Source: Cyanobacteria bacterium QS_8_64_29 (GTDB lineage: Bacteria > Cyanobacteriota > Cyanobacteriia > Cyanobacteriales > Rubidibacteraceae). From it: 64,000 nt of DNA. Shown in pieces: positions 16,747-26,261 of the stretch; position 1 is the stretch's first letter, and each line of letters starts with the position of its first letter. The stretch is from contig PXQH01000042.1 in assembly GCA_003022125.1 (NCBI GenBank), positions 1 through 64,000 on the forward strand, given 5' to 3'. Made by a program: the position numbers and the translations under genes. A model generated the notes under the pieces. It was not told the origin of the DNA. It was given only the letters and a program-made list of their open reading frames with translations, and did not search any database.

Positions 16747-18123
16747 ATGGCCGCAGCCCGCCAAGCCGCGCTTGCCGCGCTACGCCAGTTCTACCGGCAA
16801 GGGGCCTATGCCGACGTCGCCCTCGATCGCGCGCTGTCGCGGCAGGCCGAGCAGGACGGCCCCATGCCGCGCGCCGATAGTGGCTTTGCGGCCGAGCTGA
16901 CCTACGGCACCATCCGCCGCAAGCGCACGCTCGATGCGCTCATCGATTGCCTGGGTCGCAAGCCAGCCCACCAGCAACCGCTGGCGCTGCGCATGGTCTT
17001 GCAGTTGGGGTTGTACCAGCTGCGCTACCTGCCCCACATCCCCGAGGCCGCTGCCGTCCATACCAGCGTCGAGCTGGCCAAGGCTAACCGCTTGCGCCGG
17101 CTGGCCTCGGTAGTCAACGGCATGCTGCGGCAGTACGCGCGCCAGGCTGCCAGCGGTACTGATCCGCTGCCGCTACCCAGCGACCCAACGCAGCGCTTGG
17201 GCATCGCTTACAGCTTGCCTGATTGGATCGTCGCCACCTGGCAGCAGCAGCTCGATGCAGCCGAAACCGAGCGCCTGTGTGCCTGGTGCAATCAGCCCCC
17301 GGTGGTTGACTTGCGGATCAACCCGCTGCAAACCAGCCGCGATCACGCGCTAGCTGCGGTTGCAGCCGGTTTGCCGGCTGGCAGCAATTGCGAGTACGTG
17401 AGTGCTCTCCCCCAGGCCCTGCGCTTGCAGGGTGGGGCCGGATCGCTGCAGGCCCTGCCCGGCTACCGCGAGGGCTGGTGGAGCGTCCAGGACAGCAGTG
17501 CCCAGTTGGTGGGTCACCTGCTGGCACCGCAACCGGGCGAGATGGTCGTTGATGCCTGCGCCGCCCCCGGCGGCAAAAGCACGCACATCGCCGAGCTCAT
17601 GGGCGATTGCGGGACAGTCTGGGCCTGCGATCACGACCCCCGTCGGTTGCAGAAAGTGCGGCAGAACGCGCAGCGCCTGCGGCTGCAGGCGGTTCGCACG
17701 CAAGCAGGCGACGTGCGCGCGCTCTCGCAATTCCAAACCAGCGCCGATCGAGTGCTGCTCGATGCCCCCTGCTCGGGGCTAGGAACCCTCCACCGGCGCC
17801 CCGACCTACGCTGGCGGCAAACGCCAGCTCGGGCGGCCGAGCTAGCAGCGCTGCAGCGCGAGCTGCTCGCGCACGCGGCTGCCTGGGTCAAGCCCGGTGG
17901 CGTTTTGGTCTATGCTACCTGTACCCTTAACAGCAGCGAAAATGGGGAGGTCGTGCGCGCGTTTCTACAGGCCCATCCCGAGTGGCGGATCCAGCCGCCA
18001 TCCGCGCACTCGCCGGCGGCCCCGTTTGCCGACCCCTGGGGGCCGATCGCCATTTGGCCCACGCGCCACCAGATGGACGGGTTTTTCATGGTCCGCTTGC
18101 AGCGCGCATCGCCGCCTAGCTAG
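16747..18123 (+). CDS. rsmB: RsmB (Sun) 16S rRNA m5C967 methyltransferase
   Basis: RsmB methylates C967 of 16S rRNA. The 458-residue protein has an N-terminal NusB-like RNA-binding domain (about 1-140) and a C-terminal SAM-dependent methyltransferase domain with DACAAPGGKSTH, the catalytic motif IV LDAPCSGLGTLHRRPD and motif VI YATCTLN (second Cys). ATG 16747 is chosen over an upstream in-frame TTG at 16738, which would overlap the T-tract of the gifA terminator. The gene is followed by the SDR gene 9 bp later. Confidence 0.95.
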   Translation: MAAARQAALAALRQFYRQGAYADVALDRALSRQAEQDGPMPRADSGFAAELTYGTIRRKRTLDALIDCLGRKPAHQQPLALRMVLQLGLYQLRYLPHIPEAAAVHTSVELAKANRLRRLASVVNGMLRQYARQAASGTDPLPLPSDPTQRLGIAYSLPDWIVATWQQQLDAAETERLCAWCNQPPVVDLRINPLQTSRDHALAAVAAGLPAGSNCEYVSALPQALRLQGGAGSLQALPGYREGWWSVQDSSAQLVGHLLAPQPGEMVVDACAAPGGKSTHIAELMGDCGTVWACDHDPRRLQKVRQNAQRLRLQAVRTQAGDVRALSQFQTSADRVLLDAPCSGLGTLHRRPDLRWRQTPARAAELAALQRELLAHAAAWVKPGGVLVYATCTLNSSENGEVVRAFLQAHPEWRIQPPSAHSPAAPFADPWGPIAIWPTRHQMDGFFMVRLQRASPPS

Positions 18124-18132
18124 GAGCAGCGC

Positions 18133-18819
18133 ATGGCAAGACTGATTCTGCTCACGGGAGCCAGCCGGGGCCTGGGGCGGGCCATGGCCCAGGGCTTTGC
18201 CCAGGCCGGCCATACCGTGCTGGGCTGCGCGCGCGATCCCCAAGCTGTGGCGGCGCTCAACCGGCAGCTGGGGGAAGCGCACGATTTCGATGCGGTCGAT
18301 GTGGCCGATGCTGCCCAGGTTGAGGCGTGGCGCGACCGGCTCCTGGCCGCCTACGGTTGCCCCGATTTGCTTGTCAACAATGCCGGGTTGGCTAACGATC
18401 TCAATCCACTGTGGGCCGTACCGCAGGCCGAGTTTGATCGCGTCATCGATGCCAATATCAAAGGCGTGGCGAACGTCATCCGGGCTTTTGTCCCCGCTGC
18501 GATCGCGCGCCAGCGCGGCATTATCGTCAACTTTAGCTCCGGCTGGGGGCGCTCCACCTCACCCCAGGTCGGCCCCTACTGCACGACCAAATGGGCCATC
18601 GAGGGCATGACGCGCTCGCTAGCGCAAGAATTGCCGGCCGGCATGGCGGCCATTCCGCTCAACCCCGGCATCATCCATACGGACATGCTGGAGACCTGCT
18701 TTGGCGAGCGCGCCGCGCAGTTCACGCCAATCGAGGATTGGGCGGCGCGCGCTGTCCCGTTTCTGCTAGGGCTTGACCCCAAGGACAACGGCAAGCCGTT
18801 GAGCGTGCCGGCTGGCTGA
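18133..18819 (+). CDS. Short-chain dehydrogenase/reductase
   Basis: The classical SDR pattern is complete: the cofactor loop TGASRGLG near residue 8, NNAG, the catalytic Ser (NFSSGWGR) and YCTTK, and PGIIHTDM after it. The length of 228 residues is on the short side but contains all active-site elements. The substrate cannot be predicted. It starts 9 bp after rsmB with RBS taggag, so the two are probably co-transcribed. Confidence 0.88.
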   Translation: MARLILLTGASRGLGRAMAQGFAQAGHTVLGCARDPQAVAALNRQLGEAHDFDAVDVADAAQVEAWRDRLLAAYGCPDLLVNNAGLANDLNPLWAVPQAEFDRVIDANIKGVANVIRAFVPAAIARQRGIIVNFSSGWGRSTSPQVGPYCTTKWAIEGMTRSLAQELPAGMAAIPLNPGIIHTDMLETCFGERAAQFTPIEDWAARAVPFLLGLDPKDNGKPLSVPAG

Positions 18820-18820
18820 A

Positions 18821-18893
18821 TGGCTCAGGCTGGATTTGAACCAGCGACACGAGGCTTATGAGTCCTCTGCTCTAACCCCTGAGCTACTGAGCC
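18821..18893 (-). tRNA. tRNA-Met (CAU), probably elongator
   Basis: The complement folds as a 73-nt tRNA: acceptor stem ggctcag/ctgagcc, D arm with tagctcaggggttagagc, anticodon loop ctcataa (CAT), T arm ctggttcaaatccag, discriminator A, CCA not encoded. The fully paired first base pair excludes the initiator tRNA. Elongator Met and the lysidine-modified tRNA-Ile2 share a CAT anticodon; Met is more likely but not certain. The last anticodon-stem pair (A31-G39) is mismatched. Confidence 0.85.
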
Positions 18894-18938
18894 GCTCACA
18901 CAGCGAGGTTAGCATACCCCGCCCTGCCGATTCCAGGC

Positions 18939-20258
18939 TCAAGGCGAGCCATTCCAATTGAAGTAGGCGCCGCGCACGCTCTCGGGCGCCCCGCTGCGCC
19001 AGGCCGCTCCGTCAACCGTTTGCCAGTCGCGGTTCGCCGGGATGCGCGCCGGGTTGGGGGCCCGGGCAAAACTGCCCCTAACCCCCTGGGTAGCCACCGG
19101 GATGACCTGGACTTGCCGGGGTTCTAGGGTGTCGCGATCGAGCAGAACGCGCCCGATAATGTTTTTGCGCTGGGCCGCCAGTGACGGGTGGAGAAAGTTG
19201 CCCAAACTCTCGAATAAAATGCCGCGCTCGCCCGAGCGGGACTCGATCGCGCGCACCTTGCGCCAAACGTGGGGACCGTGCCCAAAGACAATATCGCCGC
19301 CATAGCGGCGCAAAAAGGCCTCGCCTGTCTCCACCAGTTGCTGCTGCGTCGCGGCGTTCCAGCTGTGGATGGACAGGATGCGCAGGTCTGCATCTGCCGA
19401 TTGCAGCGATTCCAACACCGTCGAGCGAGCGGCGGCGCAGGCTGCGTAGCGGCACTGGGGACCGCCCATGTAGAGGCCGGCAAACGCTACGCGCATCGAG
19501 CGATCGCCCACGGAGACACTCCGGACGCGAGCCGCTTTTTGCCGGCCCACGCCGTGCCACACCCAGTCGGCCGAGAGCGAGCGCTCCAACCGCACCATTT
19601 GGCGGGCCGACATCAGCGTCCCCCGAACGCCACCGGGCGCACTGGGGCAATCCTGGGTATGGTTGTTGGCCAGGCCGATGAGGTTGAAGCCGCGTTGGTG
19701 AGCAGCTTGGAGATTGGCCGGGTGGGAAACAAAGGCGTAGGAGCGGGGCCCCGGCGTGCCGCGAAAGCGATTGCAGCGCTCGCCCACCACGCTCTCCCAG
19801 TTCAGAAACGACAGATGGCCGCGATAGCTCCGCCCACTGGGATCGAGCGCATCCAGCCAGTGGCCGAAATCGGCCGGCCCGCCTTCTGGGAGGGTCTCGC
19901 CTGCGGGGAGCGTTCCCCCGAGCGAGCGCGGCTGCTTGTAAGTTAGGGCCATGCCCGAATCGCCCACGCCGCGCACGTCCACCAGTCCCCGCTCGCGGGC
20001 AGCTTGGGGATCCAGCGGCACCGGTTCTAGCGGCGAGGCGGCCTTGGCCGTCTTGGGGACCGCTCGCTCGGGGACGGCAGTCGTTTGAATGGGCGTTGCT
20101 TCGGGGGCACTGCCGGCCGCAGGCGGGGCTGTTGCAGCCGGCCGCCCAGAGACTGGGGCGGTTGTTAGATAGCCATGAGCCAATTTGAGCGTGCCGCCCG
20201 CCACGGCGAGCGCGGCTGCACTCAATCCAATGGCACCGACTTGCTGGCGTTTGCGCAT
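18939..20258 (-). CDS. CapA-like metallophosphatase family protein
   Basis: The 439 residues begin with an N-terminal membrane anchor or signal segment (about 8-30) and an Ala/Pro/Thr-rich linker to about residue 90. A PGA_cap/CapA domain follows, with the metal-binding pattern GDSGMA, LNWES, GLANNHTQD, ILSIHSWN and VFGHGPHV. CapA proteins (calcineurin-like fold) act in poly-gamma-glutamate or polysaccharide export in Bacillus; most cyanobacterial members are uncharacterised. No capB/capC is adjacent, so the name should not be taken to mean poly-glutamate synthesis. Confidence 0.8.
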   Translation of the reverse strand: MRKRQQVGAIGLSAAALAVAGGTLKLAHGYLTTAPVSGRPAATAPPAAGSAPEATPIQTTAVPERAVPKTAKAASPLEPVPLDPQAARERGLVDVRGVGDSGMALTYKQPRSLGGTLPAGETLPEGGPADFGHWLDALDPSGRSYRGHLSFLNWESVVGERCNRFRGTPGPRSYAFVSHPANLQAAHQRGFNLIGLANNHTQDCPSAPGGVRGTLMSARQMVRLERSLSADWVWHGVGRQKAARVRSVSVGDRSMRVAFAGLYMGGPQCRYAACAAARSTVLESLQSADADLRILSIHSWNAATQQQLVETGEAFLRRYGGDIVFGHGPHVWRKVRAIESRSGERGILFESLGNFLHPSLAAQRKNIIGRVLLDRDTLEPRQVQVIPVATQGVRGSFARAPNPARIPANRDWQTVDGAAWRSGAPESVRGAYFNWNGSP

Positions 20259-20380
20259 GGCTAAACTCGTGAAGCTGGCAGGGCCGCTCGCTCAGCGGTT
20301 TGGGGAGCGGGAAGCGCTTCGAGTCTAGCAGCAAGCTAGTCCCGAGCGGGAGTGGCGGGACGCAGATCGAAGGGGCGAGC

Positions 20381-20845
20381 TCAGGCCAAGCGGCCCAACT
20401 GCCGTTGCGCTTCGAACAGGACAATGGCGACGCTCACCGAGAGGTTGAAGCTGCGCACCTGTGGCTGCTGGATGGGAATGTAGAGGGTGGTATCGCAGGC
20501 CGCCAGCACGGCATCGGGCAAGCCATCGGTTTCGCTGCCAAACAGCAGCCAGTCGTTGGGAGCAAACGCGTAGTGTGCGTAGTTTTGCGCGCCCCTAGAG
20601 GCCGATAGGCCAACGGCGCGCCCGCCTGCCTGCCGGCGGTGGGCCTGGAATTGGGCCCAATCGGGGTGGTAGTGCCAATCGACGTAGGGCCAGTAGTCCA
20701 AGCCAGCGCGCTTGAGATAGCGATCGCTAATCTCGAACCCGAGCTCGCCCACCAGGTGCAGCTCGGTGCGCGTGGCAGCACAGGTGCGCGCGACGCTGCC
20801 CGTGTTAGGCGGGATTTGCGGCTGAACCAGAACCACGTTGGGCAT
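20381..20845 (-). CDS. trmL: TrmL tRNA (cytidine34-2'-O)-methyltransferase
   Basis: TrmL methylates the wobble ribose of tRNA-Leu. The 154-residue single-domain SPOUT enzyme shows VLVQPQIPPNTGSVARTC, DYWPYVDWHYHPDW, the knot motif LLFGSETDGLP, and the C-terminal IPIQQPQVRSFNLSVSVAI. ATG 20845 gives the standard length; upstream codons in the same frame are unrelated. It lies just downstream of gshA (22 bp). Confidence 0.93.
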   Translation of the reverse strand: MPNVVLVQPQIPPNTGSVARTCAATRTELHLVGELGFEISDRYLKRAGLDYWPYVDWHYHPDWAQFQAHRRQAGGRAVGLSASRGAQNYAHYAFAPNDWLLFGSETDGLPDAVLAACDTTLYIPIQQPQVRSFNLSVSVAIVLFEAQRQLGRLA

Positions 20846-20867
20846 GGTGGTGGGGACTGCTTCCCCG

Positions 20868-22019
20868 CTAGGCTGCCAACAGCTGGCAGAGGCGCTCTTC
20901 CAGCTCGCGATCGCCGCGCTCGGTGCCTGCAATGGCAGCCTGCAGGATGGAGCGGATGGGGCGACCGCGTTCGTATTGCTGCAGCCACTGTTGCGCCGTA
21001 TTGCCATCGCGCAACAGGGTCTGGATGGGTGAGAGAAAGCAGCTAAAGCCTTGCTGCTGCGCGATGGGCTGCACCTGCTGGTAGAGCTGCGCGATCCAGT
21101 CGCGAGCGCGAACGGGGCGGCCGTCCTGCCAGTGGCGCAGCTGGGCATCGAGGCTGCTGCGGGCGGCAGCCGTTTCGTTGGCATCGGTCAGATCCAGCAA
21201 GTCCTGGGCGCGCGTGCCTGCCGGTAGCGTACTGATCTCGAGCGGGTCCAAGCTGGGGTCGCGCAGCATCTGGGTCAGGCGGGCCTCCAGCAGCGCCGTT
21301 ACCGCCAGCAGTATGACCGGATCGGCAATCAGATCGCAGATGCGCAGCTCCAGGCGGTTGAGGTTATAGGGCCGCCGGTCGCCGTTGGGTCGCACCGAGG
21401 CCCACAAGTGGCGCACGTTTTGGATCGTGCCGCTAGCGAGCTGCTCCTCCATCCAGCGAATGTGGTGCCAGTGGCTCTCAAACAGCGGCACCCGGGATGG
21501 GGTGCGCGGAAACATGCCCCAGCGCGTGGAGTGCTGGCCGCTCGCTTGCCCATCCAAAAAGGGCGAGGAGGCGCTCAAGGCCAAATAAAGCGGGGCCTCG
21601 ACTTGAACCAACCGGCAGGCCTGCATGAGCGTTTCGGGATCGTCAAAGCCCACGTTGATATGCACGCTGGCGGTAACCACGCGCGTCCCGTAAGCGCGCT
21701 CGATAAAGTCGTGATAGGGATTGCCGGGATCGGTGCGGTAGAAGCGATCGCTACCACCCAATGCCAGGGCGCTGCCGGGCAGTAGCGTGTAGTCGCCCCA
21801 CTGTTGCAGGTAGGAGCGCAGCTTCAGGCGCGGCCGCACTAGGGCGCAAAGCAAGCGGTCGTAGTCGTAGAGCGGGGCTGTAGTGTATTCAACGTTGCGG
21901 TTGTCCGGTTCGATAACAAACCCGTGCAGGTCGCGGACGATGCGATCGGCAAAGCCGACGACCTCGCCTTGGGGGGTGCCGGTGTAAATCTCGACCTCAA
22001 AGCCTTTCGGTAGCAGCAC
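20868..22019 (-). CDS. gshA: Glutamate-cysteine ligase, cyanobacterial type
   Basis: GshA joins Glu and Cys with ATP as the first step of glutathione synthesis. The 383 residues match the cyanobacterial family: LLPKGFEVEIYTGTPQGEV, DNRNVEYTTAPLYDYDR, ASVHINVGFDDPE, RPYNLNRLELRICDL. It starts with GTG 22019. A glutathione-using enzyme (gloB, glyoxalase II) is encoded at 36990-37769. No gshB is in the window. Confidence 0.92.
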   Translation of the reverse strand: MLLPKGFEVEIYTGTPQGEVVGFADRIVRDLHGFVIEPDNRNVEYTTAPLYDYDRLLCALVRPRLKLRSYLQQWGDYTLLPGSALALGGSDRFYRTDPGNPYHDFIERAYGTRVVTASVHINVGFDDPETLMQACRLVQVEAPLYLALSASSPFLDGQASGQHSTRWGMFPRTPSRVPLFESHWHHIRWMEEQLASGTIQNVRHLWASVRPNGDRRPYNLNRLELRICDLIADPVILLAVTALLEARLTQMLRDPSLDPLEISTLPAGTRAQDLLDLTDANETAAARSSLDAQLRHWQDGRPVRARDWIAQLYQQVQPIAQQQGFSCFLSPIQTLLRDGNTAQQWLQQYERGRPIRSILQAAIAGTERGDRELEERLCQLLAA

Positions 22020-22113
22020 GGCACCTCCTCGGGCGGCAACGCTGAACCCGGAAGCTCTAGCCTAGCAAAGAGACTGACCCGCCAGAGGGGCGCAATGCGG
22101 GCTCTTGCGCTTT

Positions 22114-23031
22114 CTACAGGTGGTAGTAGCGAAACGCTTCGCTCGCGGCACGATGCAGCAGCGCGTGGCGCCGGGCCAGGCTGGCAAGGTCGTCGGCATA
22201 GCCGCCGCCAATGGCGCCCGCAACGGGATAGCCTGCCGCCAGGCACGCGCTCAGTACGTGCCAATCGCGCTGGTAGAGGCCAGCCTCCGAGAGGGCTAGC
22301 TTGCCCAAGCGATCATCAGCGTGCGGATCGACCCCCGCGTCGTAGAGCACCAGATCGGGGCGCACTTGGCTCAGCCAATCCGGGATGTAGCGTGCCAGGC
22401 ATTGCAAGTAGCCGCGATCGTCTAGCCCTTGCGGCAGCGCGACGTCGCAGTCGCTGGCCTGCTTGCGGCTAGGAAAGTTGACCCCGCAGTGCATGGAGAA
22501 GGTGAACGTGTTGGGATCGCCGCGAAAAATGGCGGCCGTACCATCGCCTTGGTGCACGTCCAAATCCACGATCGCGATCCGGCGCGCCCATCCGCGTTGT
22601 TGCGCCACGCGCGCTGCGACGGCCAGATCGTTAAAAATGCAAAACCCCGAGCCGTAGTTGGGGTGGGCGTGGTGCGTCCCGCCCGCGGTATTGCAAGCCA
22701 AGCCGTAGCGCAGGGCCAGCCGAGCGGTGAGCACGCCACCGCCGATGGCAATTTGGGTCCGTTCGACCAGTGCCGGGCTCCAGGGCAGGCCGATCCGGCG
22801 CTGTGCCCGCTCCGAGAGCGTCCCGTTGCAGTAAGCCTCAACGTAGTCGCGATCGTGGGCTAGCTCCAGCCACGCTCGGGGCGGCTTTTGGGGCTGATGC
22901 ACCCACTCGCGCCTCGCGATGCCCTGGGCCTGCAGCAGCGCGTAGAGCTGGCGGAACTTGGCCATGGGAAAGCGATGGCCCGCCGGCAGGGGGACGACGT
23001 AACTGGGATGGTAGACAATGGGCAGCGCCAT
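22114..23031 (-). CDS. Histone-deacetylase-fold (AcuC-like) amidohydrolase
   Basis: The 305-residue protein belongs to the class II HDAC/acetoin-utilisation superfamily. The zinc and catalytic elements are present: GGTHHAHPNYGSGFCIFND (tandem His), VDLDVHQGDGT (zinc Asp/His), and DAGVDPHADDRLG (second zinc Asp), ending with GGGY. Bacterial members deacetylate polyamines or protein lysines; the substrate here is unknown. It lies between serS and gshA on the same strand. Confidence 0.88.
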   Translation of the reverse strand: MALPIVYHPSYVVPLPAGHRFPMAKFRQLYALLQAQGIARREWVHQPQKPPRAWLELAHDRDYVEAYCNGTLSERAQRRIGLPWSPALVERTQIAIGGGVLTARLALRYGLACNTAGGTHHAHPNYGSGFCIFNDLAVAARVAQQRGWARRIAIVDLDVHQGDGTAAIFRGDPNTFTFSMHCGVNFPSRKQASDCDVALPQGLDDRGYLQCLARYIPDWLSQVRPDLVLYDAGVDPHADDRLGKLALSEAGLYQRDWHVLSACLAAGYPVAGAIGGGYADDLASLARRHALLHRAASEAFRYYHL

Positions 23032-23039
23032 GCCGGCCG

Positions 23040-24326
23040 CTAAGCCGCAATAGTCTCGCGCTGCAGGTAGGGCTGCAACGCAGCCGGTACCGTGACCGAG
23101 CCATCGGGCTGTTGGAAGTTCTCCAAAATGGCGGCCATGGTCCGCCCGATCGCCAGCCCCGAGCCATTGAGCGTGTGGGCGAACTGCGTGCCTTTTTGGC
23201 CGGGCACTTTGAACCGAATGCCGGCCCGGCGCGCTTGAAAGTCGCTAAAGTTAGAGCAGCTAGAAATTTCGCGGTAAGCCCGCGAGGAAGGCAGCCAGAC
23301 CTCGAGGTCGTAGCACTTGGCAGCGCCAAAGCCCAAATCGCCCGTGCAAAGCTCCATGACGCGGTAGGGCAGCTCGAGCGCTTGCAGGATGGCTTCGGCA
23401 TCGCGCACCAGCGACTCGTGCTCCTGCGGCGAGGTCTCGGGGTGGACGAGCTTGACCAACTCGACTTTATTGAACTGGTGCAGCCGGATCAGGCCGCGGG
23501 TGTCTTGGCCGTAGCTCCCCGCTTCGCGGCGGAAGCAGGGCGTATAAGCGCAGTGGTAGATGGGCAGCTGCGAGGCGTCTAGGACCTCCTCGCGGTACAG
23601 GTTGGTCACCGGCACTTCCGCCGTGGGGCTCAGCCACAGATCGTCGCGCTCGCAATTGAAGCTCTCCTCGCCAAATTTGGGAAGCTGGCCCGTTCCGGTC
23701 ATGGTGTCGCGGTTGACCAGAACTGGGGGCATGACTTCCAAATAGCCCGCCGCAATTTGGCGGTCGAGCATGAAGGCGATCAGCGCGCGCTCCAGCGCTG
23801 CCCCGGTCCCTACCAAATTGACAAAGCGGCTCTGCGCCACCTTGACAGCGCGATCGGTTTGCAGGATGCCCAGCTGCTGGCCGATCGCCCAATGCGAGTG
23901 CAGATCGCTGCGCTGCGGGATGAGCTCGTCGCCCCAGCGCCGAATCTCGACGTTGTCTTCATCGCTTTGCCCTACAGGGGTGGACTCGCTGGGCAAATTG
24001 GGCATCCCGAGCAGCAGGTCGGTCTGCTGCTGCTTGAGCGCCCGCTCCTGGGGCTCCAGCTCGCTTAGTTGGCTTTTGAGCTGGTTGCCTTCTTGTTGCA
24101 GGGCTTCAATTTCGCCGCCATCGGCGCCGCTGCCTGCTTGCTTTTTGTGCCCGATGAGCTTGCCGATCTCGTTGCTGCGCGCCTGCAGCTGGCTTCGGGT
24201 TGCTTGGAGCTCGCGCAGCTGCTCGTCGAGCTTTAGGATGGGCTGGAGGTCCAGCTCGGGATCGCGCTGGTTGAGCCGCTGCTGGACGCGTTCGGGCTGC
24301 TCGCGGATTTGCTTGAGATCGAGCAC
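23040..24326 (-). CDS. serS: Seryl-tRNA synthetase
   Basis: SerRS charges tRNA-Ser. The 428 residues include the N-terminal antiparallel coiled-coil arm (about 25-110), then the class II core: motif 2 region ([35 protein letters not shown]), the [11 protein letters not shown] segment, and motif 3 ([16 protein letters not shown]). I chose GTG 24326 because it gives [11 protein letters not shown] as N-terminus, the typical SerRS start; the frame is open further upstream but without similarity. Confidence 0.96.
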   Translation of the reverse strand: MLDLKQIREQPERVQQRLNQRDPELDLQPILKLDEQLRELQATRSQLQARSNEIGKLIGHKKQAGSGADGGEIEALQQEGNQLKSQLSELEPQERALKQQQTDLLLGMPNLPSESTPVGQSDEDNVEIRRWGDELIPQRSDLHSHWAIGQQLGILQTDRAVKVAQSRFVNLVGTGAALERALIAFMLDRQIAAGYLEVMPPVLVNRDTMTGTGQLPKFGEESFNCERDDLWLSPTAEVPVTNLYREEVLDASQLPIYHCAYTPCFRREAGSYGQDTRGLIRLHQFNKVELVKLVHPETSPQEHESLVRDAEAILQALELPYRVMELCTGDLGFGAAKCYDLEVWLPSSRAYREISSCSNFSDFQARRAGIRFKVPGQKGTQFAHTLNGSGLAIGRTMAAILENFQQPDGSVTVPAALQPYLQRETIAA

Positions 24327-24382
24327 AGATGCGCTTGGGGTGCCTGTCCGCCCTCGACTATACCGCCCGAGGGCGCGATCGC

Positions 24383-24961
24383 TTACTGCGTAATGCGATA
24401 GAGCAACCACAGCGAGGTTGCCAGGCCCGCTACGTGGGCCACCAGAATGTTGAGGCTCGACTGCACCACGACGATGTCGATGGCGCGGACGTACTGTGAG
24501 GCTTCTTTGACCGTTACGCCCGTCTGGGGAACATTGGTGGCCTTGGTCAGCAACACGCCTACAAACGTCTCGGTGGAGATGACGGTCAGGATGATGCCAA
24601 CCAGGCTGACGAGCAACCCCAGACGGATGGTGCGTAGGGTGTTCGCCCGGCTGGGACGCTGCGCGGGCGGTTCAGTACGCAGGCGGCGGGCCAAGCGGCG
24701 ACAGCGGAACGCCAGCAAAATGCTAATGCCGAGCGCCGCGAGGCCCAAAGTGGCAAACGCTAGAGCCGAATTCTCGACGCGGACGTATTCGGTTTCTTGG
24801 CGGGTAATCAAGCCAAACGTGCCGAACGCGAGCAGGCCTGCTGCGACTGCCCCTAGCACGAGTTGGACCCAAAAGCCCACGTTGCCCCACCAGCGCAAGC
24901 TTGACGACACGCGCCGGACGGCGGGCGGCAGATCAGCCTCAGTTGCGGATTGCTGGCTCAT
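24383..24961 (-). CDS. DUF3611 membrane protein (PIC1/TIC21-related)
   Basis: The protein of 192 residues has four predicted membrane segments, at about 28-52, 65-85, 112-135 and 168-190. The DUF3611 family is shared by cyanobacteria and plants; the plastid member PIC1/TIC21 has been linked to iron transport and protein import. Recognisable stretches are [17 protein letters not shown] and [18 protein letters not shown]. Function here is not established. It is divergent from the CCB1-like gene. Confidence 0.8.
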   Translation of the reverse strand: MSQQSATEADLPPAVRRVSSSLRWWGNVGFWVQLVLGAVAAGLLAFGTFGLITRQETEYVRVENSALAFATLGLAALGISILLAFRCRRLARRLRTEPPAQRPSRANTLRTIRLGLLVSLVGIILTVISTETFVGVLLTKATNVPQTGVTVKEASQYVRAIDIVVVQSSLNILVAHVAGLATSLWLLYRITQ

Positions 24962-25020
24962 GCGCTGGCAAGCTCGAGCGCCTTGGCGGCGGCATGCTGC
25001 TCGCCGGTTAAACGTTTATC

Positions 25021-25026
25021 TATACT
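25021..25026 (+). promoter_or_regulatory. Possible -10 element upstream of the CCB1-like gene
   Basis: tatact lies 92 bp before the proposed GTG start within a short AT-rich patch of an otherwise GC-rich divergent region. No good -35 hexamer is found 16-18 bp upstream, so support is weak. Confidence 0.3.
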
Positions 25027-25117
25027 GCCCCATCCCCGGCGATTGCTGCAAACCCAACTTGAGCCTGGCTAGCATGGATTGCAGCAACGCTACCAACGCT
25101 GGCAGCGCCATCGAACA

Positions 25118-25666
25118 GTGGTAAACCCATCCGCCCTGGTTTTGCCGTCAACGCTACTGCTAACCCTGCTGATGGCAGTCGGGTTGATCTTTTTCATCCG
25201 CGCTGCCTCCAAAGATCGCACCCGCCAAGTGCAGCTGGTGGCGCCCGAGTCGGAAGCCGAGCTGCTGCCCAGGCTACAGGCCTACCTCGACCGCCGCGCT
25301 TACCGCATCGACAGCGTGGACGCCACGGGCAATGGGGCAACATTCTGGGGGTACGTCCGCCCGAGCTGGTTTCTGGCGGCGTTTCTAACCCTGCTGGCAG
25401 CCTGCGGTTGCCTCTGCCTGGCGCTGATTGGGACCTTACTCTGGCCCGAGCGCGGCGAGTGGTTTGCCGCTTCCCTCCTGCTCGCGCCAGCCGCGGGCGG
25501 CTACTACTGGCAAAAAGCCGGCCGCATCGAGCGCGTTTCGGTCCAGATTGAGCCGGCGCCCGAGGTCGGCAATGGCAGCCGCATCACCGTTACGGCGCAC
25601 CGCGACGAGATCCGCCAGCTCCAGCAGCAGTTGGGGTGGGCGCGCGCGCCTGAGCCGCAGGCATGA
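25118..25666 (+). CDS. CCB1-like cytochrome b6f haem-attachment factor (DUF3529)
   Basis: The 182-residue protein matches the CCB1/DUF3529 family: N-terminal membrane helix (STLLLTLLMAVGLIFFIRA) followed by SKDRTRQVQL, a soluble segment (LLPRLQAYLDRRAYRI), and a second membrane region around WFLAAFLTLLAACGCLCL. CCB1 is the first factor of the CCB pathway attaching haem ci to cytochrome b6. GTG 25118 is chosen because family similarity starts there; an earlier TTG (25079) would add an unrelated basic segment. It is convergent with the DUF3155 gene. Confidence 0.82.
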   Translation: MVNPSALVLPSTLLLTLLMAVGLIFFIRAASKDRTRQVQLVAPESEAELLPRLQAYLDRRAYRIDSVDATGNGATFWGYVRPSWFLAAFLTLLAACGCLCLALIGTLLWPERGEWFAASLLLAPAAGGYYWQKAGRIERVSVQIEPAPEVGNGSRITVTAHRDEIRQLQQQLGWARAPEPQA

Positions 25667-25687
25667 CCCAGTTGCAGCACTCGGGGC

Positions 25688-26020
25688 CTAGCTTTGGTGG
25701 CCCACTGAGGCTACATCGGCTTCGGCCCATTCCTCCTGCTCGCTATCGAACGGTTGCAAGCTAGGGAACAGAAAGTGGTTTTCTTCCACGTACTGCGCAC
25801 CAAACAGCCCCTTCTCAGCCCAGAAGTAGCGATCGGTGGTGTGCTCGTTGCGCCGCACTAGCAACACGGCGGGGGGTGCGATGCCTTGCGCTGCCACATA
25901 CTTGCGCGCTGCTGTGACGGGCTTATCGTCGCCGCTATCGAGGTCATATTGGGGAACAGCCTCTAAAATCTTGCGGCCTTCTTGGCGGCGATGGCTCTTG
26001 CGCTTGCGCTTTCTTGCCAA
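25688..26020 (-). CDS. DUF3155 family protein
   Basis: The 110 residues begin with a very basic LARKRKRKSHRRQEGRKI segment, followed by the strongly conserved LLVRRNEHTTDRYFWAEKG, GAQYVEENHFLFPS and an acidic C-terminus. DUF3155 is a cyanobacteria-specific family of unknown function. The start is TTG 26020, supported by GGAGG 8 nt upstream. A good sigma70-type promoter lies 65 bp upstream of the start. Confidence 0.85.
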   Translation of the reverse strand: MARKRKRKSHRRQEGRKILEAVPQYDLDSGDDKPVTAARKYVAAQGIAPPAVLLVRRNEHTTDRYFWAEKGLFGAQYVEENHFLFPSLQPFDSEQEEWAEADVASVGHQS

Positions 26021-26084
26021 GGTGCGTACCTCCGATTCGAATCCTGCAACTGAACTGTAATAACGGCTACCAATCGCCGGCGGA

Positions 26085-26113
26085 ATTTTATCGAGCGAGG
26101 GCAAGATGGGCAA
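26085..26113 (-). promoter_or_regulatory. Sigma70-type promoter of the DUF3155 gene
   Basis: On the minus strand ttgccc (26108-26113) and taaaat (26085-26090) are separated by exactly 17 bp. The implied transcript would have a leader of about 60 nt before the TTG start. Confidence 0.5.
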
Positions 26114-26261
26114 ACGTACTTAATAAACCGCAACGGCTGCTGCTTGCATGGGTCTCGCCAGCCAAGCTGCCCGCGCTCGGGGCTAAATTGAAAGTAAAGC
26201 CCTCGGCTCGTTCGCGTGGGGCGATCGCTACCTACTACCGTTTGTCGAATCTCATCTGGCC

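Noticed and set aside
26028-26046. A tRNA T-arm-like stretch (gattcgaatcctgc)
   Set aside because: No acceptor, D or anticodon arms can be folded around it. It is part of the leader of the DUF3155 gene.
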